From: Burkholderia seminalis DSM 23518 | GTDB lineage: Bacteria > Pseudomonadota > Gammaproteobacteria > Burkholderiales > Burkholderiaceae | Length of the DNA: 64,000 nt | NCBI RefSeq assembly: GCF_902832885.1 | Contig: NZ_CADFDK010000004.1 | Span: 157,655 to 221,654 of the forward strand | Direction: 5' to 3' | In this document: positions 46,536-56,705 of the stretch, one piece after another | How the letters are laid out: each line of letters begins with the position of its first letter | Position numbering within the stretch: the stretch's first letter is position 1 | The notes under the pieces: generated by a model | What the model was told of the DNA's origin: nothing | The model's database searches: none | Seen by the model: the letters and a program-made list of their open reading frames with translations, nothing else | Position numbers and translations under genes: made by a program

Positions 46536-47039
46536 ATGAGCATTCGCAAAATCGTATCGCTTGTTGCTGCAGTGGCTTTCACCGCGGTTTCGGCCGCGCC
46601 TGTTTTCGCCGTCACCGTTTCGCGTGCCGACGGCCAGCCGATGAATCCGAACGGCGAGCCGTTCTCGGCGTCGGGGCTGACGGCGCTGGCCAAGGGGTCG
46701 ATCAACGCGAACTGCAACGCGACCTTCAACGGCACGATCACGTCGACCGGCATCGTCAACATCACGTCGACGACGTTCTCGGGCGGCGCGACGTGCGGCC
46801 TGATCAGCGGCAGCGCGAGCAGCACGTCGCCGTGGACGGGCCAGGCCGACAGCACGACGCAGTTGTCGATCAACAACGTGAAGGTGAACGTCACGTTGCT
46901 CGGTACCTGCGGGCCGAGCAAGGTCGTGACGGCGTGGAGCGATTCGAACTCGTCGCTGACCTTCGACAAGTCCGCGCTGACGCCGGATTGCACGGTGAGC
47001 GGCACGGTCGCCACGTCGCCGAAGTTCCACGTGCAGTAA
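46536..47039 (+). CDS. PraB-like secreted protein, copy 1
   Basis: 167 residues with a signal peptide ending at V-F-A-V-T. The mature protein has Gly/Thr/Ser-rich beta strands and Cys residues at the start and end of the repeat-like core (I-N-A-N-C-N-A-T-F-N-G-T-I, G-G-A-T-C-G-L-I, D-C-T-V-S-G-T). It resembles the PraA/PraB proteins linked to alkane oxidation and biofilm fibres in Pseudomonas; this is a moderate-confidence match. A close tandem paralogue follows. Confidence 0.75.
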   Translation: MSIRKIVSLVAAVAFTAVSAAPVFAVTVSRADGQPMNPNGEPFSASGLTALAKGSINANCNATFNGTITSTGIVNITSTTFSGGATCGLISGSASSTSPWTGQADSTTQLSINNVKVNVTLLGTCGPSKVVTAWSDSNSSLTFDKSALTPDCTVSGTVATSPKFHVQ

Positions 47040-47218
47040 ACGCCGGGCGATCGAAGCGGAACCCGCCGCGCACGAGGGCCGTGCGGCATGTGCGGCGGGT
47101 TTCCGCGGCTTCGATGGGTTCGTGCCGTCGCGTGTATCGGCGCGGCGGCCGGATTCATTCGGCGGCGCGGTCGTTTCTGCCGGTGTGCCGCCATTCATAT
47201 CAAAAAAGAGAGAGGGCA

Positions 47219-47728
47219 ATGCAGATGAACATTCGTCCAATCGCATCGCGTGTCGCTGCCGTGGTGTTCACCGCGGTTTTGGCCGCGCCCGCCTTTGCCG
47301 TGACGGTTTCTCGCGCGGACGGTCAGCCGATGAATCCGAACGGCGAACCGTTCTCCGCGACGGGAATGACCACGCTCGGCAAGAAGGCGATCAACACCAA
47401 CTGCGCGGTGACGTTCAACGGAACGATCACGCCGGCGGGCGTGATCCGCATCACGTCGGCGCAGTTCGGCGGAGGCAACTGGTGCCCGCTGATCAGCAGT
47501 ACGGCGAGCAGCGCCGCGCCGTGGACGGGGCAGGTGGACAGCGCGACACAGCTGTCGATCAACGATGCGCAGGTGACCTTCACGCTGCTGGGTTCTTGCG
47601 GTCCCGACAAGCTCGTGGCGGCGTGGAACGATTCGAACGCGTCGCTGACCTTCAACCAGGCCGAATGGGCGCCGGACTGCAGGTTGGCCGGCACGCTCGT
47701 CGCGTCGCCGAAGCTCCACGTGCAGTAA
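47219..47728 (+). CDS. PraB-like secreted protein, copy 2
   Basis: 169 residues. The ATG at 47219 follows GAGAGAGGGC; M at 47225 is an alternative. It is clearly a tandem duplicate of the upstream gene: the mature start V-T-V-S-R-A-D-G-Q-P-M-N-P-N-G-E-P-F is identical and the C-terminus is S-P-K-L-H-V-Q against S-P-K-F-H-V-Q. Divergence in the middle suggests the copies have specialised. The gap between copies is 179 bases, so separate promoters are possible. Confidence 0.77.
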   Translation: MQMNIRPIASRVAAVVFTAVLAAPAFAVTVSRADGQPMNPNGEPFSATGMTTLGKKAINTNCAVTFNGTITPAGVIRITSAQFGGGNWCPLISSTASSAAPWTGQVDSATQLSINDAQVTFTLLGSCGPDKLVAAWNDSNASLTFNQAEWAPDCRLAGTLVASPKLHVQ

Positions 47729-47937
47729 CCGTCGCGGAGCGCCAGCCGTGCGCGAGGATCGTGCGGTTCGCACGCGGCCATGTTCGCTTCCTCGATGTAT
47801 TCGCGTCGTCGCGCTTATCCGCGTGCCGGCCGAGCCGCCCGTGTCGCGATCCGGCATGGGCGGACCCGCGGGGCGGGCGTGACGTACTGCGCTTCCCCGA
47901 TTCGATCGAAACAAAACGATTCCAATTGGCCGGAACC

Positions 47938-49059
47938 ATGCTTACCGATCCAGCAAAGTATGGCGATGCCCGCGACGCGACGCCCGACCGGCTGCGCACC
48001 GCCGCGTGGCTGCAATACCTGATCGACCATCTCGACACGGCGTCCTGCACGATGACCGCGCGCGATGCCGGCGACACGGCCGTCGCCGCGTCGTACACGA
48101 CGCGCGCGGGAACCGGCACGCGCCTGTCGCGCGAAGCGGCGGCCGCGCTCCACCGGCTCGTCCCGTGGAGCGCGTCGGACGGCGGCGGCTGCGCGTGCGA
48201 CCCGGCCGATCCGCTCGGCGCGTGCTCGCATGTGCCTTCCGTCCGTCAACTCGCCGAGGCCGAACGTTGCTGCCCGGGCTCGCGTGCCGTATTCGACTCC
48301 GCGCACGGCGTGATCGAGGCGTGCGCATTCGACGATCCCGACATCGGCTGGGCCGCGCTCGAACGCATTGCCGGCGGCGTCGAACGCCACGGCGAAGACG
48401 CGCGAGAACGCGTCGCGAACCCACCTGACGGGCCGCGCGAGATGCCGCCTGCGAAGAACCCGAGAGAAAGGCTGACCGCTATCGCGGCAGCGAACGGGGA
48501 AACGCCGACCCACCCCGGTGCCGTCATCGACGCGATCGTGCTGCGCGCATGCGGCCCGCGAGACGACGCGGCGCGCATCGACGAGATGGCCGCGCTCGCG
48601 ATGTTCTCGGCCGGGCTCGCGGCCGGCAACGGCGTGTCGGTTCAGGCGTACGGCGGGCAGCACAATCTCGTCGCGCGGGCGATCCGTACGCATCGCGCCG
48701 ATCTCGCGTCGATGGACGGGCTGCTTGCCGCGCTCGCCGTTTGCCGGCTCGATCGACTCGTCGGCGCGGGCAGCTTCTGGGCCTGCTACCTGCTGGCGGG
48801 CATCGCGATCGCCGCACCGGATACGGTGCGGGAAATCGGCGGTCGCTTCCACGGCGATACCTGGCAGGCGTGGCTCGACCACGTGCTCGCGTGGCCGGCG
48901 GTCAGCCGCTTCGGGTCGACGGAGGATATCGCGTTCGACCGCCTGCGCGACGCGATGAGCCTGACGTCGCGCTGGAATCCGATCGTCCGCGGCAAGCGGG
49001 TGCGCACGCGGGGCGTGACGATTTCCCGCTCAGGCGAAGACGGGAGCAAGGCCGGCTGA
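47938..49059 (+). CDS. Hypothetical Cys-rich protein, 373 aa
   Basis: No family is recognised. The start at 47938 has only a weak ribosome site. There is no signal peptide. Clusters of Cys (G-G-G-C-A-C-D-P-A-D-P-L-G-A-C near residue 85 and R-C-C-P near 110) could bind metal. The second half contains long helices with an F-W-A-C-Y-L-L-A-G-I-A-I-A stretch that could be buried rather than membrane-spanning. Function unknown; it converges on betA. Confidence 0.65.
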   Translation: MLTDPAKYGDARDATPDRLRTAAWLQYLIDHLDTASCTMTARDAGDTAVAASYTTRAGTGTRLSREAAAALHRLVPWSASDGGGCACDPADPLGACSHVPSVRQLAEAERCCPGSRAVFDSAHGVIEACAFDDPDIGWAALERIAGGVERHGEDARERVANPPDGPREMPPAKNPRERLTAIAAANGETPTHPGAVIDAIVLRACGPRDDAARIDEMAALAMFSAGLAAGNGVSVQAYGGQHNLVARAIRTHRADLASMDGLLAALAVCRLDRLVGAGSFWACYLLAGIAIAAPDTVREIGGRFHGDTWQAWLDHVLAWPAVSRFGSTEDIAFDRLRDAMSLTSRWNPIVRGKRVRTRGVTISRSGEDGSKAG

Positions 49060-49258
49060 CGGGGGGCTTGGCCTGGATGAAACGGCCGGCACCGCCTCGC
49101 GCGCAGGCGCTCGCCCCGGGGCGACATCCCGGGCCGCGTTGGCACGTGCGGGCGCGGCGTCACGCCATGGGCCGCGTCGTGCGACCGCACGACTGCCGCG
49201 CCGACCGGCCGCGCAACGCCTCGGTTCCGCGCTCCATCGACCGGACGCAGTATGTGAT

Positions 49259-49283
49259 GCCGCCGACCATCGCGATCGGCGGC
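49259..49283. terminator. 8-bp hairpin between convergent genes
   Basis: GCCGCCGA (49259-49266) pairs with TCGGCGGC (49276-49283) around 9 bases in the 270-base gap between the Cys-rich gene and betA. On the plus strand GTTTCATC follows. It could end transcription from either side. Confidence 0.4.
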
Positions 49284-49329
49284 GTTTCATCAGGACACCA
49301 TCCAGGTTCGGGCAGCGCGCCCGCCGTCG

Positions 49330-51030
49330 TCAGACCGTCTCGGGCTGCCGCACGGCCTTCGCGACGTTTCTCGCCATCGCGCCGTTCGCGACGAAGTAAG
49401 GGACGTCGACCCGCGCGAGCGGCTGGCGGCCGCGGATCTTGTCGGCAATCTTCTCGGCGATCATGATCGTCGGCGCGTTCAGGTTGCCGGTCGTGATGAT
49501 CGGCATGATCGACGCATCGACCACACGCAGCCCTTCGAGCCCGTGGACGCGGCCTTCTTCATCGACCACGGCCATGTCGTCGTAACCCATCTTGCACGAG
49601 CACGACGGATGGAACGCGGTCTCCGCGCGGGCGCGCACGAACGCGTCGAGTTCCTTGTCGCTCTTGCAGTCGGCACCCGGGTTCAGCTCGCGGCCGCGAT
49701 AGCGGTCGAGCGCGGGCTGGCGCATGATCTCGCGCGTCGCGCGGATCGCGTCGCGGAACTCGCGCCAGTCGAGCGCTTCGGCCATGTAGTTGAACAGGAT
49801 GCTCGGATGGTCGTTCGGGTCGCGCGAGCGCAGCTTCACGCGGCCGCGGCTCGGCGAGCGCATCGAGCCGACGTGCGCCTGGAAGCCGTGCATCTCGATC
49901 GCGTTCGAGCCGTTGTAGTTGATCGCCACCGGCAGGAAGTGATACTGGATGTTCGGCCAGAGGTCGTCGTCGCGCGTGCGGATGAAGCCGCCCGCCTCGA
50001 AGTGGTTGCTCGCGCCGAGGCCCGTGCCGTTCAGCATCCATTCGAGGCCGATCTTCGGCTGGTTCCACCACTTGAGCGCCGGGTACAGCGAGACGGGCTC
50101 CGTGCACTCGTACTGGATGTACATCTCCAGGTGGTCCTGCAGGTTCTGGCCGACACCCGGCAGGTCGAGCACGACCGGGATGTCCAGTTCCTTCAGCCAC
50201 GCGCCGGGGCCGACGCCCGAGCGTTGCAGCAGCTGCGGCGACGCGATCGCGCCGCTGCACACGAGCACTTCGCGGCGTGCATGCGCGCTCGCGCGCTCGC
50301 TGCCGCGCAGGTACGTGACGCCCGACGCGCGCTTGCCGTCGAACAGGATGCGGTCGGCGAGCGCATGCGTGACGATCTCGAGGTTCGGCCGCACCTTCGC
50401 CTGGTCGAGGTAGCCGCGCGCGGTGCTCGCGCGGCGGCCCTTCGGCGTGACCGTGCGGTCCATCGGGCCGAAGCCTTCCTGCTGGTAACCGTTCAGGTCG
50501 TCGGTGCGCGGATAGCCGGCCTGCACACCCGCATCGACCATCGCCTCGAACAGCGGGTTCACGCCCGGCTTGCTGGTCGTGACCGACACGGGGCCGCTGC
50601 CGCCGTGATAGTCGTTCGGGCCGACGTCGCGCGTCTCGGCTTTCTTGAAGTACGGCAGGCAGTCGAGATACGTCCAGTTCTCGAGGCCCTTGTGCGTCGA
50701 CCAGTTGTCGTAGTCGAGCGCGTTGCCGCGGATGTAGCACATCCCGTTGATCAGCGACGAGCCGCCGAGCCCCTTGCCGCGGCCGCATTCCATCCGGCGG
50801 TTGTCCATGTGCGGCTCGGGGTCGGTCTCGTACGCCCAGTTGTAGCGGCGGCCCTGCAGCGGGTAGGCGAGGGCGGCCGGCATCTGCGTGCGGAAGTCGA
50901 AGCGGTAGTCGGGGCCACCGGCTTCGAGCAGCAGCACCGTGACGTCCGGATCTTCCGTCAGGCGCGTTGCGAGCACGTTGCCCGCGGAACCGGCGCCGCA
51001 GATGATGTAGTCGTATTCGCGTGTCGTCAT
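49330..51030 (-). CDS. betA: Choline dehydrogenase
   Basis: 566 residues. The ATG at 51030 ([11 protein letters not shown]) follows AAGGAGA. The FAD-binding G-A-G-S-A-G and L-E-A-G-G-P-D-Y, the GMC signature segments [14 protein letters not shown] and C-K-M-G, and a conserved H-P-S-C-S near the C-terminus identify BetA. It oxidises choline to betaine aldehyde at the inner membrane. It is the last gene of betIBA, 25 bases after betB. Confidence 0.97.
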   Translation of the reverse strand: MTTREYDYIICGAGSAGNVLATRLTEDPDVTVLLLEAGGPDYRFDFRTQMPAALAYPLQGRRYNWAYETDPEPHMDNRRMECGRGKGLGGSSLINGMCYIRGNALDYDNWSTHKGLENWTYLDCLPYFKKAETRDVGPNDYHGGSGPVSVTTSKPGVNPLFEAMVDAGVQAGYPRTDDLNGYQQEGFGPMDRTVTPKGRRASTARGYLDQAKVRPNLEIVTHALADRILFDGKRASGVTYLRGSERASAHARREVLVCSGAIASPQLLQRSGVGPGAWLKELDIPVVLDLPGVGQNLQDHLEMYIQYECTEPVSLYPALKWWNQPKIGLEWMLNGTGLGASNHFEAGGFIRTRDDDLWPNIQYHFLPVAINYNGSNAIEMHGFQAHVGSMRSPSRGRVKLRSRDPNDHPSILFNYMAEALDWREFRDAIRATREIMRQPALDRYRGRELNPGADCKSDKELDAFVRARAETAFHPSCSCKMGYDDMAVVDEEGRVHGLEGLRVVDASIMPIITTGNLNAPTIMIAEKIADKIRGRQPLARVDVPYFVANGAMARNVAKAVRQPETV

Positions 51031-51055
51031 GACGGTCAATCTCCTTTCGTGATCC

Positions 51056-52525
51056 TCAAAACACCGGGTTGTAGCGGCCGAGCTCGACCTGCACCGACTT
51101 GATTCGAGTGTAGTGCTCGAGCGTCGTGATGCCGTTCTCGCGTCCGACACCGGATTGCTTGTATCCGCCAACCGGCATTTCGGCCGGCGATTCGCCCCAC
51201 GTGTTGATCCAGCAGATGCCGGCTTCGAGGCGATGGATCGTGCGGTGCGCGCGCGACAGGTTCTCGGTCACGACGCCGGCCGCGAGGCCGTAGTGCGTGT
51301 CGTTCGCGCGGGCGATCACTTCGTCTTCCGATTCGAAATCGAGGATGCTCATCACCGGCCCGAAGATTTCCTCGCGCACGATCCTCATGTCGTCGCGGCA
51401 ATCGCCGAACACGGTCGGCGCGACGTACTGGCCGTTCGCGAAGTGGCCGTCGGTCAGGCGGGTGCCGCCCGCGAGCAGCTTCGCGCCTTCGGCCTTGCCG
51501 CTCTCGATGAAGCCGAGCACCTTGTCGAGCTGCGCGGCCGACACGAGCGGGCCGAAGTTGGTGTCGGCATCGGTCGGCTTGCCGACGCGGATGCGCTTCA
51601 CGCGTTCGAGCACCTTTTGCGTGAACGCATCCTTGATCGAGCGGTGCACGAACACGCGCGTGCCGTTCGTGCAGACCTGGCCCGAGCTGAAGAAGTTGGC
51701 GGTCACGGCGATGTCGGCCGCACGATCGAGGTCCGCATCGTCGAACACGATCAGCGGCGACTTGCCGCCGAGTTCCATCGTCACTTCCTTCAGCGACGAG
51801 GCGCCGGCCAGCGACATCACTTTCTTGCCCGTCTCGACGCCGCCCGTGAACGACACCTTCGCGATGTCCGGGTGGCCCGTCAGCAGCGCGCCGACCGAGC
51901 CGTCGCCCTGCACGACGTTGAACACGCCGGCCGGCACGCCGGCTTCCGTATAGATTTCCGCGAGCTTCAGCGCGGTCAGCGGCGTGACCTCGCTCGGCTT
52001 GAACACCATCGCATTGCCGGCCGCGAGCGCGGGCGCGGTCTTCCAGCACGCGATCTGGATCGGGTAGTTCCACGCGCCGATGCCCGCGCACACGCCCAGC
52101 GGCTCGCGGCGCGTGTAGACGAACGACTCGGCGCGCAGCGGCACCTGCAGCCCCTCGATCGCGGTCGCGAGGCCCGCGTAGTACTCGATCACGTCCGCGC
52201 CGGTGACGATGTCGACCGCGAGCGTCTCGCCGATCGGCTTGCCGGTGTCGCGCGTTTCGATCGCCGCGAGTTCGTCGTTGCGTTCGCGCAGCAGGTCGAC
52301 CGCGCGGCGCAGGATGCGCGAGCGCTGCATCGCGGTCATCGCGGCCCATTCGCGCTGGCCTTCCTGCGCGGACGCGACGGCGCGCTCGACGTCGGCCGCG
52401 CTTGCCTGCTGCACCTGGGCGAGCAGTTCGCCGGTGGCGGGATCGAAGGTGTCGAAAGTCTTGCCGCTCGTGGCGTCGACGTAACCGCCGCCGATGTAGA
52501 GGCGCTGCAAACCGTATACGGACAT
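51056..52525 (-). CDS. betB: Betaine aldehyde dehydrogenase
   Basis: 489 residues, standard length. E-L-G-G-K-S-P contains the general base Glu, and G-Q-V-C-T-N-G contains the catalytic Cys; G-F-T/F-T-G-G type NAD-binding residues are present. It converts betaine aldehyde to glycine betaine using NAD+ in the cytoplasm. The start [10 protein letters not shown] follows AGGAGAT. Middle gene of betIBA, 32 bases after betI. Confidence 0.97.
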   Translation of the reverse strand: MSVYGLQRLYIGGGYVDATSGKTFDTFDPATGELLAQVQQASAADVERAVASAQEGQREWAAMTAMQRSRILRRAVDLLRERNDELAAIETRDTGKPIGETLAVDIVTGADVIEYYAGLATAIEGLQVPLRAESFVYTRREPLGVCAGIGAWNYPIQIACWKTAPALAAGNAMVFKPSEVTPLTALKLAEIYTEAGVPAGVFNVVQGDGSVGALLTGHPDIAKVSFTGGVETGKKVMSLAGASSLKEVTMELGGKSPLIVFDDADLDRAADIAVTANFFSSGQVCTNGTRVFVHRSIKDAFTQKVLERVKRIRVGKPTDADTNFGPLVSAAQLDKVLGFIESGKAEGAKLLAGGTRLTDGHFANGQYVAPTVFGDCRDDMRIVREEIFGPVMSILDFESEDEVIARANDTHYGLAAGVVTENLSRAHRTIHRLEAGICWINTWGESPAEMPVGGYKQSGVGRENGITTLEHYTRIKSVQVELGRYNPVF

Positions 52526-52557
52526 GAGGATCTCCTGGTAGGCGACTGCGTGACGCG

Positions 52558-53142
52558 TCAGGCGGACGCGAGCAGCAGGTCGATGTAATCGTGGGCGAGC
52601 TTCAGTGCAGCCCGGGTGTCGATCGGGCCGCCGGCGAGCGCGCCGCGCAGCCACAGGCCGTCGATCAGCGCGGCGAGGCCGCTGGCGGCTTCGCGCGCTT
52701 TCGTGCGCGGCAAGGCCTTCGCGAACTCGGCGCACAGGTTCGAATGGAGGCGCCGCGTGTTGACGTGCTGCAGGCGCTTGAGCATCGGGTCGTGCATGCT
52801 CTGCGACCAGAACGCGAGCCACGTCTTCATCACGGGGGCGCTGACCTGCGTATCGTCGAAGTTCGCGGCGACGATCGCGCGCAGCCGCGAACGCGGATCC
52901 TTGCGCGCGGCCGTGCGGCGGCGCGTGGTGGCCGACCACAGGTCGCGCAGCACGTGCCGCATCGTCGCTTCGAGCAGGCCGTCCTTGTCGCCGAAGTAGT
53001 GGCTGACGATGCCCGTCGAGATGTTCGCGCGTTGCGCGACCGAGGCGAGCGTCGTGCCGGGCAGGCCCGCTTCGTCGATCGAGCGCAGCGTGGCATCGAT
53101 CAACTGCGCGCGGCGGATCTCCCGCATTCCGACTTTCGGCAT
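52558..53142 (-). CDS. betI: TetR-family repressor of choline catabolism
   Basis: 194 residues. The ATG at 53142 ([11 protein letters not shown]) follows AAGGGAG and gives the canonical BetI N-terminus; the ATG at 53175 is an in-frame alternative. The TetR helix-turn-helix is [20 protein letters not shown]. The C-terminal ligand domain has [10 protein letters not shown], typical of choline-sensing BetI. It represses betIBA until choline is present. Confidence 0.95.
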   Translation of the reverse strand: MPKVGMREIRRAQLIDATLRSIDEAGLPGTTLASVAQRANISTGIVSHYFGDKDGLLEATMRHVLRDLWSATTRRRTAARKDPRSRLRAIVAANFDDTQVSAPVMKTWLAFWSQSMHDPMLKRLQHVNTRRLHSNLCAEFAKALPRTKAREAASGLAALIDGLWLRGALAGGPIDTRAALKLAHDYIDLLLASA

Positions 53143-53202
53143 CGCGACTCCCTTCGCCCGGACGGGGCCGTTCATGGAAGTCGAAAGCTTAGCGGTTTTT
53201 TA

Positions 53203-53218
53203 TTGATCGTTCAATCAA
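53203..53218. promoter_or_regulatory. BetI operator candidate
   Basis: TTGATCGTTCAATCAA lies 61 bases before the betI ATG in an AT-rich promoter patch. It has inverted TTGAT/ATCAA ends and contains GTTCAA, resembling described BetI boxes. Confidence 0.6.
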
Positions 53219-53864
53219 CAAAAAATCAGGGTCCGACGGCGAAACAGCACGCCGCGACGGGTGCCGCGTCGCCTCCGCGGTCATGTGCGGGTGCGGAAAA
53301 ATGCATTGAAAGAAGGTTAATTAAATTGAAATCTGTTTAAAACGGATTCCGAAAAGATGACGCAATGCGAGGGAAAATTTCCACTTCCTGTGCATTACAA
53401 AACGAAAGAGTGTCGAAATATGTAAGATTATTCGCAATGTGAAATCGTCAATTCGGATCGTGAATACGTGCAGCTTTCATGAAACCGTTTTAATCAGGCG
53501 ATTAAAACATATTATGTATTTGAATTAAAACAAGAATATCGATTTTTCGAGCGCTTCTCCGGATTGCTCGCAAACGATTGCGTCCGCCCGCGTGGAGAAT
53601 CCGCATACCATAGAAATTGACGAAAAAATTTGAATCATGGGCATTTTCTAACAGAGTAGAGGGGATCGTTGGAATGACTTGAGTAAGTAATATCGACCGT
53701 ATTAGTATGGCGCCGCACCATCAGGAATCAATGAGCGCCGCCGGCATTTGCCGCGGTGCGTCGGCAATGGGCGCGATGACGGATCGCGCACGGGGCCGTC
53801 ACCTGTCATTGCGCACCTGCAGCATGCCGCGACGTCGAGACGCCGCATCCACCGGAGAACGACG
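53219..53864. promoter_or_regulatory. AT-rich divergent region upstream of rhlA
   Basis: 646 bases with strikingly low GC between about 53290 and 53720 and no credible gene. A perfect 9-bp inverted repeat GTTTTAATC-AGGC-GATTAAAAC lies at 53487-53508, and its half ATTAAAAC recurs at 53524-53531. The composition suits curved DNA and silencer (H-NS-like) binding. It probably holds the promoters of both betI and rhlA. Confidence 0.55.
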
Positions 53865-54767
53865 ATGCCGACCGAAAAACACGTAGTCCCGCTACCGAAT
53901 GGCCTGAAGGTCTACGTCGAACGGAACGTGTTCGACCCGGCGTTCGACACCGCGATGCTCGTCAACGGCGCGCTCGCGACGACGGCGTCGTTCGGGCAGA
54001 CCGTCCAGTACCTCGGCGAGCGGATGAACACGATCTGCTTCGACCTGCCGTATGCGGGCCAGTCGCGTCAGTACAACCCGGGTTGCTGCATCCTGACCAA
54101 GGACGACGAAGCCGCGATTCTCCAGTACCTGGTCGAGCATTTCGCGCCGGCGTTCCTCGTGTCGGTGTCGTGGGGCGGCGTCGCGTCGCTGTTCGCGCTC
54201 GCGCGCGGCTGCCCGAGCGTGCGTCGCGCGGCGATCTGCTCGTTCTCGCCGTTCCTGAACGACGCGATGGTCGACTACGTGACGCGTGCCCGCGATCACA
54301 TCGCGGCCGGCGAGAACCTGAAGGCCGCGCAGCTGCTGAACGACACCGTCGGCCGCTACCTGCCGCGCATCATGAAGCTGTACAACTACCGGTATCTCAC
54401 GCGCCTGCCGCGCGACGAGCAGGACCAGGTCGCGTTCCACGTCGACCAGATCCTGTCGCTGCGGCCCGAGCGCTACTTCAGCGAGTTTTCGAACATCGGC
54501 TGCGAGCTGCTGTTCCTGAACGGCGAGCGCGACGAATACACGACGCCGGCCGACGTGCGCCAGCTCGGCGCGCACGTGTCGCGCGCACGGTTCGCGACGG
54601 TGCCGGACGCCGGCCATTTCCTCGACATCGAAGGCCGCGCGCAGCGCGAATGCACGCGCACGGCGCTGCTCGAGTTCTTCTGCGGCGATGCGAGCGTCGC
54701 GGCCGGCATGGCGCGCGCCGCCGCGCATGCGTGCGTGCCCGCGCCGATGCACGCGCTGTCGTCGTGA
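53865..54767 (+). CDS. rhlA: RhlA, 3-(3-hydroxyalkanoyloxy)alkanoate synthase
   Basis: 300 residues. The ATG at 53865 follows CCGGAGAA; the upstream open frame has no such site. An alpha/beta-hydrolase core with S-V-S-W-G-G-V-A-S (Ser102) and a late D-A-G-H-F matches RhlA. The enzyme dimerises 3-hydroxyacyl chains to form the lipid part of rhamnolipids, drawing on fatty-acid intermediates. It heads the rhl cluster. Burkholderia enzymes typically prefer C14 chains, but chain length is not readable here. Confidence 0.95.
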   Translation: MPTEKHVVPLPNGLKVYVERNVFDPAFDTAMLVNGALATTASFGQTVQYLGERMNTICFDLPYAGQSRQYNPGCCILTKDDEAAILQYLVEHFAPAFLVSVSWGGVASLFALARGCPSVRRAAICSFSPFLNDAMVDYVTRARDHIAAGENLKAAQLLNDTVGRYLPRIMKLYNYRYLTRLPRDEQDQVAFHVDQILSLRPERYFSEFSNIGCELLFLNGERDEYTTPADVRQLGAHVSRARFATVPDAGHFLDIEGRAQRECTRTALLEFFCGDASVAAGMARAAAHACVPAPMHALSS

Positions 54768-54834
54768 CGCCAACCGTCGTGCACCGGGTTCGCCCCGCAC
54801 ATCCGAATTCCCATCCCAACGAGGCAGGCCAGCC

Positions 54835-55404
54835 GTGAATATCGTTCAGACCATCGCCATCGTCGTTCCGTGGGCCGCATGGCTCGCTTACTGGATCGCC
54901 ACGTCGCAGGGCGTGAAGACGACCGTGCGCAAGGAAGCGTCGCGCTCGCGTACGCTGCAGTCGATTCCGCTGATCGTCGGCGGCGCGCTGATCATCCTGC
55001 CCGATCCGTCGTGGCAGGCGCTCGTGCCCGACTGGCAGCGCTTCGGGCTGCAGGCGCAGTGCGGGCTTGCGGTGCTGGCGGCCGGTCTGTTGTTCTCGGT
55101 GTGGGCGCGGTTGCATCTCGGCACCAACTGGAGCGTGTCGGTCACGCTGAAGGAGAACCACGAGCTCGTCCGCACGGGGCCGTACGCGTTGGTGCGCCAC
55201 CCGATCTATACGGGCTGCCTGGTCGCGCTCGCCGGCGCCGCGCTGATCGGCGGCGAATGGCGCGGTGCGGTCGGCGTGCTGCTCGTGTTCGCGTCGCTCG
55301 CGTACAAGGTGCGCGTCGAGGAGAGCTGGCTCACCGGTCATTTCGGGCCGGCGTACACGCAGTACCGCCGCGAAGTGGCGGCGCTGATCCCCGGTTTCTA
55401 CTGA
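54835..55404 (+). CDS. ICMT-family membrane methyltransferase in rhl cluster
   Basis: 189 residues starting at a GTG. Four or five membrane helices are predicted. The C-terminal segment G-P-Y-A-L-V-R-H-P-I-Y-T-G and the closing E-E-S-W-L-T-x-H-F-G-P-A-Y-x-x-Y match the isoprenylcysteine carboxyl methyltransferase family. These enzymes methylate carboxylates or other groups using S-adenosylmethionine. Its place between rhlA and rhlB suggests modification of the rhamnolipid or its precursor, for example as a methyl ester. That is inference. Confidence 0.8.
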   Translation: MNIVQTIAIVVPWAAWLAYWIATSQGVKTTVRKEASRSRTLQSIPLIVGGALIILPDPSWQALVPDWQRFGLQAQCGLAVLAAGLLFSVWARLHLGTNWSVSVTLKENHELVRTGPYALVRHPIYTGCLVALAGAALIGGEWRGAVGVLLVFASLAYKVRVEESWLTGHFGPAYTQYRREVAALIPGFY

Positions 55405-55421
55405 CCTCCGCGAGGCGCGCG

Positions 55422-56705
55422 ATGGCGAAGATGATCGTGACCGCGATCGGCTCGGCGGGCGACGTGCATCCGCTGCTCGGTGTCGCGCGCACGCTCGCGG
55501 CGCGCGGTCACGACGTGGTGTTCTGCACGCACGCGCCGTTCGAGGCGGCCGTGCGCCGCTGCGGCTTCGCGTTCGTGCCGGTCGGTACCGCGGCCGAATA
55601 CGACGCCGCGATGGAGAACCCGGCACTGTGGGATCCGCGCGCGTCGTTCCGCACGCTGTGGCAGGTGATCGCGCCGACGCTGCGCCCGCATTACGACGCG
55701 CTGCATGCGCTGACCGATGCCGACACGGTGCTCGTCGGCACGCTGTGGGCGTTCTCCGCGCGCTTCATGCAGGAACTGCATGGCACGCCTTACGTGTCGG
55801 TGCAGGTGTCGCCGTCGACGCTGCTGTCCGCGCATGCGCCGCCGACGCACCCGCGCCTGACGATTCCCGCGCGCTGGCCGCTGCCGGTGAAATCGGCGCT
55901 GATGACGCTGATCGAGCGCCAGGTGCTCGATCGTGTGTGCGGCCCGGCGCTCGACGCGGTGCGCCGCGAGCTCGGGCTCGCGCCCGCGCGGCGCGTGCTC
56001 GGCCGCTGGCTGCATTCCACCGACGGCGTGCTGTGCCTGTTTCCCGCCTGGTTCGCGCCGCCGCAGCCCGATTGGCCGTCGAACCATCTGCAGAGCGGTT
56101 TTCCGCTGTTCAACGATATTGCGACGCCCGACGATGATGTGGCACTCGATGCGTTTCTCGCGGCCGGCGAGCCCCCGGTCGTGTTCACGGCCGGTTCGAC
56201 ACGCGTCGATCACGCGGCCTACGCGCGCGCGGTGGCGGACGCGCTGCGCGCGACCGGCGCGCGCGGGATCCTGCTGACGCCGCACGATGCGGCGCCGGGC
56301 GACGAGCGGCTGCTCGTGCGCCGCTTCGTGCCGATGCGTACGCTGCTGCCGCGTTGCCGCGCGCTCGTGCATCACGGCGGGATCGGCACCGCGGCGCTCG
56401 CGTGCGAGGCGGGGATCGTGCAGGTCGTCACGCCGTTCGCGCACGACCAGTTCGACAACGCGCAACGCGTCGTCGCGAACGGCTGCGGCGTGCGCGTCGA
56501 CGGCCCGGTCGACGGTGCGCGGCTCGGCGCGGCGCTCGCGCGCGCGCTCGACGAACCGGCGTTCGCGGTGCATGCGAAGCGCACGCGCGCGCTGCTCGCG
56601 GCCGCGCCGGACGGTTGCGAGGCGGCTGCCGATTTCATCGAACGATTCGTGCCGAAGCGCGGCCGGCTGGCCGCGCGGGCCGATCTCGCGGCGGCCGGCG
56701 CATGA
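55422..56705 (+). CDS. rhlB: RhlB rhamnosyltransferase 1
   Basis: 427 residues. The GT1/GT-B fold is shown by an N-terminal A-I-G-S-A-G-D-V-H-P-L-L-G-V-A motif and a C-terminal nucleotide-sugar motif V-H-H-G-G-I-G-T-A-A-L-A-C-E-A-G. It adds the first rhamnose from dTDP-rhamnose to the RhlA product at the inner membrane. Its last four bases overlap the MFS start (ATGA at 56702-56705). Confidence 0.94.
   Translation: MAKMIVTAIGSAGDVHPLLGVARTLAARGHDVVFCTHAPFEAAVRRCGFAFVPVGTAAEYDAAMENPALWDPRASFRTLWQVIAPTLRPHYDALHALTDADTVLVGTLWAFSARFMQELHGTPYVSVQVSPSTLLSAHAPPTHPRLTIPARWPLPVKSALMTLIERQVLDRVCGPALDAVRRELGLAPARRVLGRWLHSTDGVLCLFPAWFAPPQPDWPSNHLQSGFPLFNDIATPDDDVALDAFLAAGEPPVVFTAGSTRVDHAAYARAVADALRATGARGILLTPHDAAPGDERLLVRRFVPMRTLLPRCRALVHHGGIGTAALACEAGIVQVVTPFAHDQFDNAQRVVANGCGVRVDGPVDGARLGAALARALDEPAFAVHAKRTRALLAAAPDGCEAAADFIERFVPKRGRLAARADLAAAGA

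Noticed and set aside
46536-47728. Tandem PraB-like copies as an insertion or mobile repeat
   Set aside because: Similarity follows the protein-coding segments and there are no terminal repeats or transposase, so gene duplication explains it.
53803-53822. A lux-box-like CTGT-N12-GCAG sequence before rhlA
   Set aside because: The right half lacks the ACAG expected for a quorum-sensing box and the symmetry is poor, so LuxR-type control cannot be claimed.
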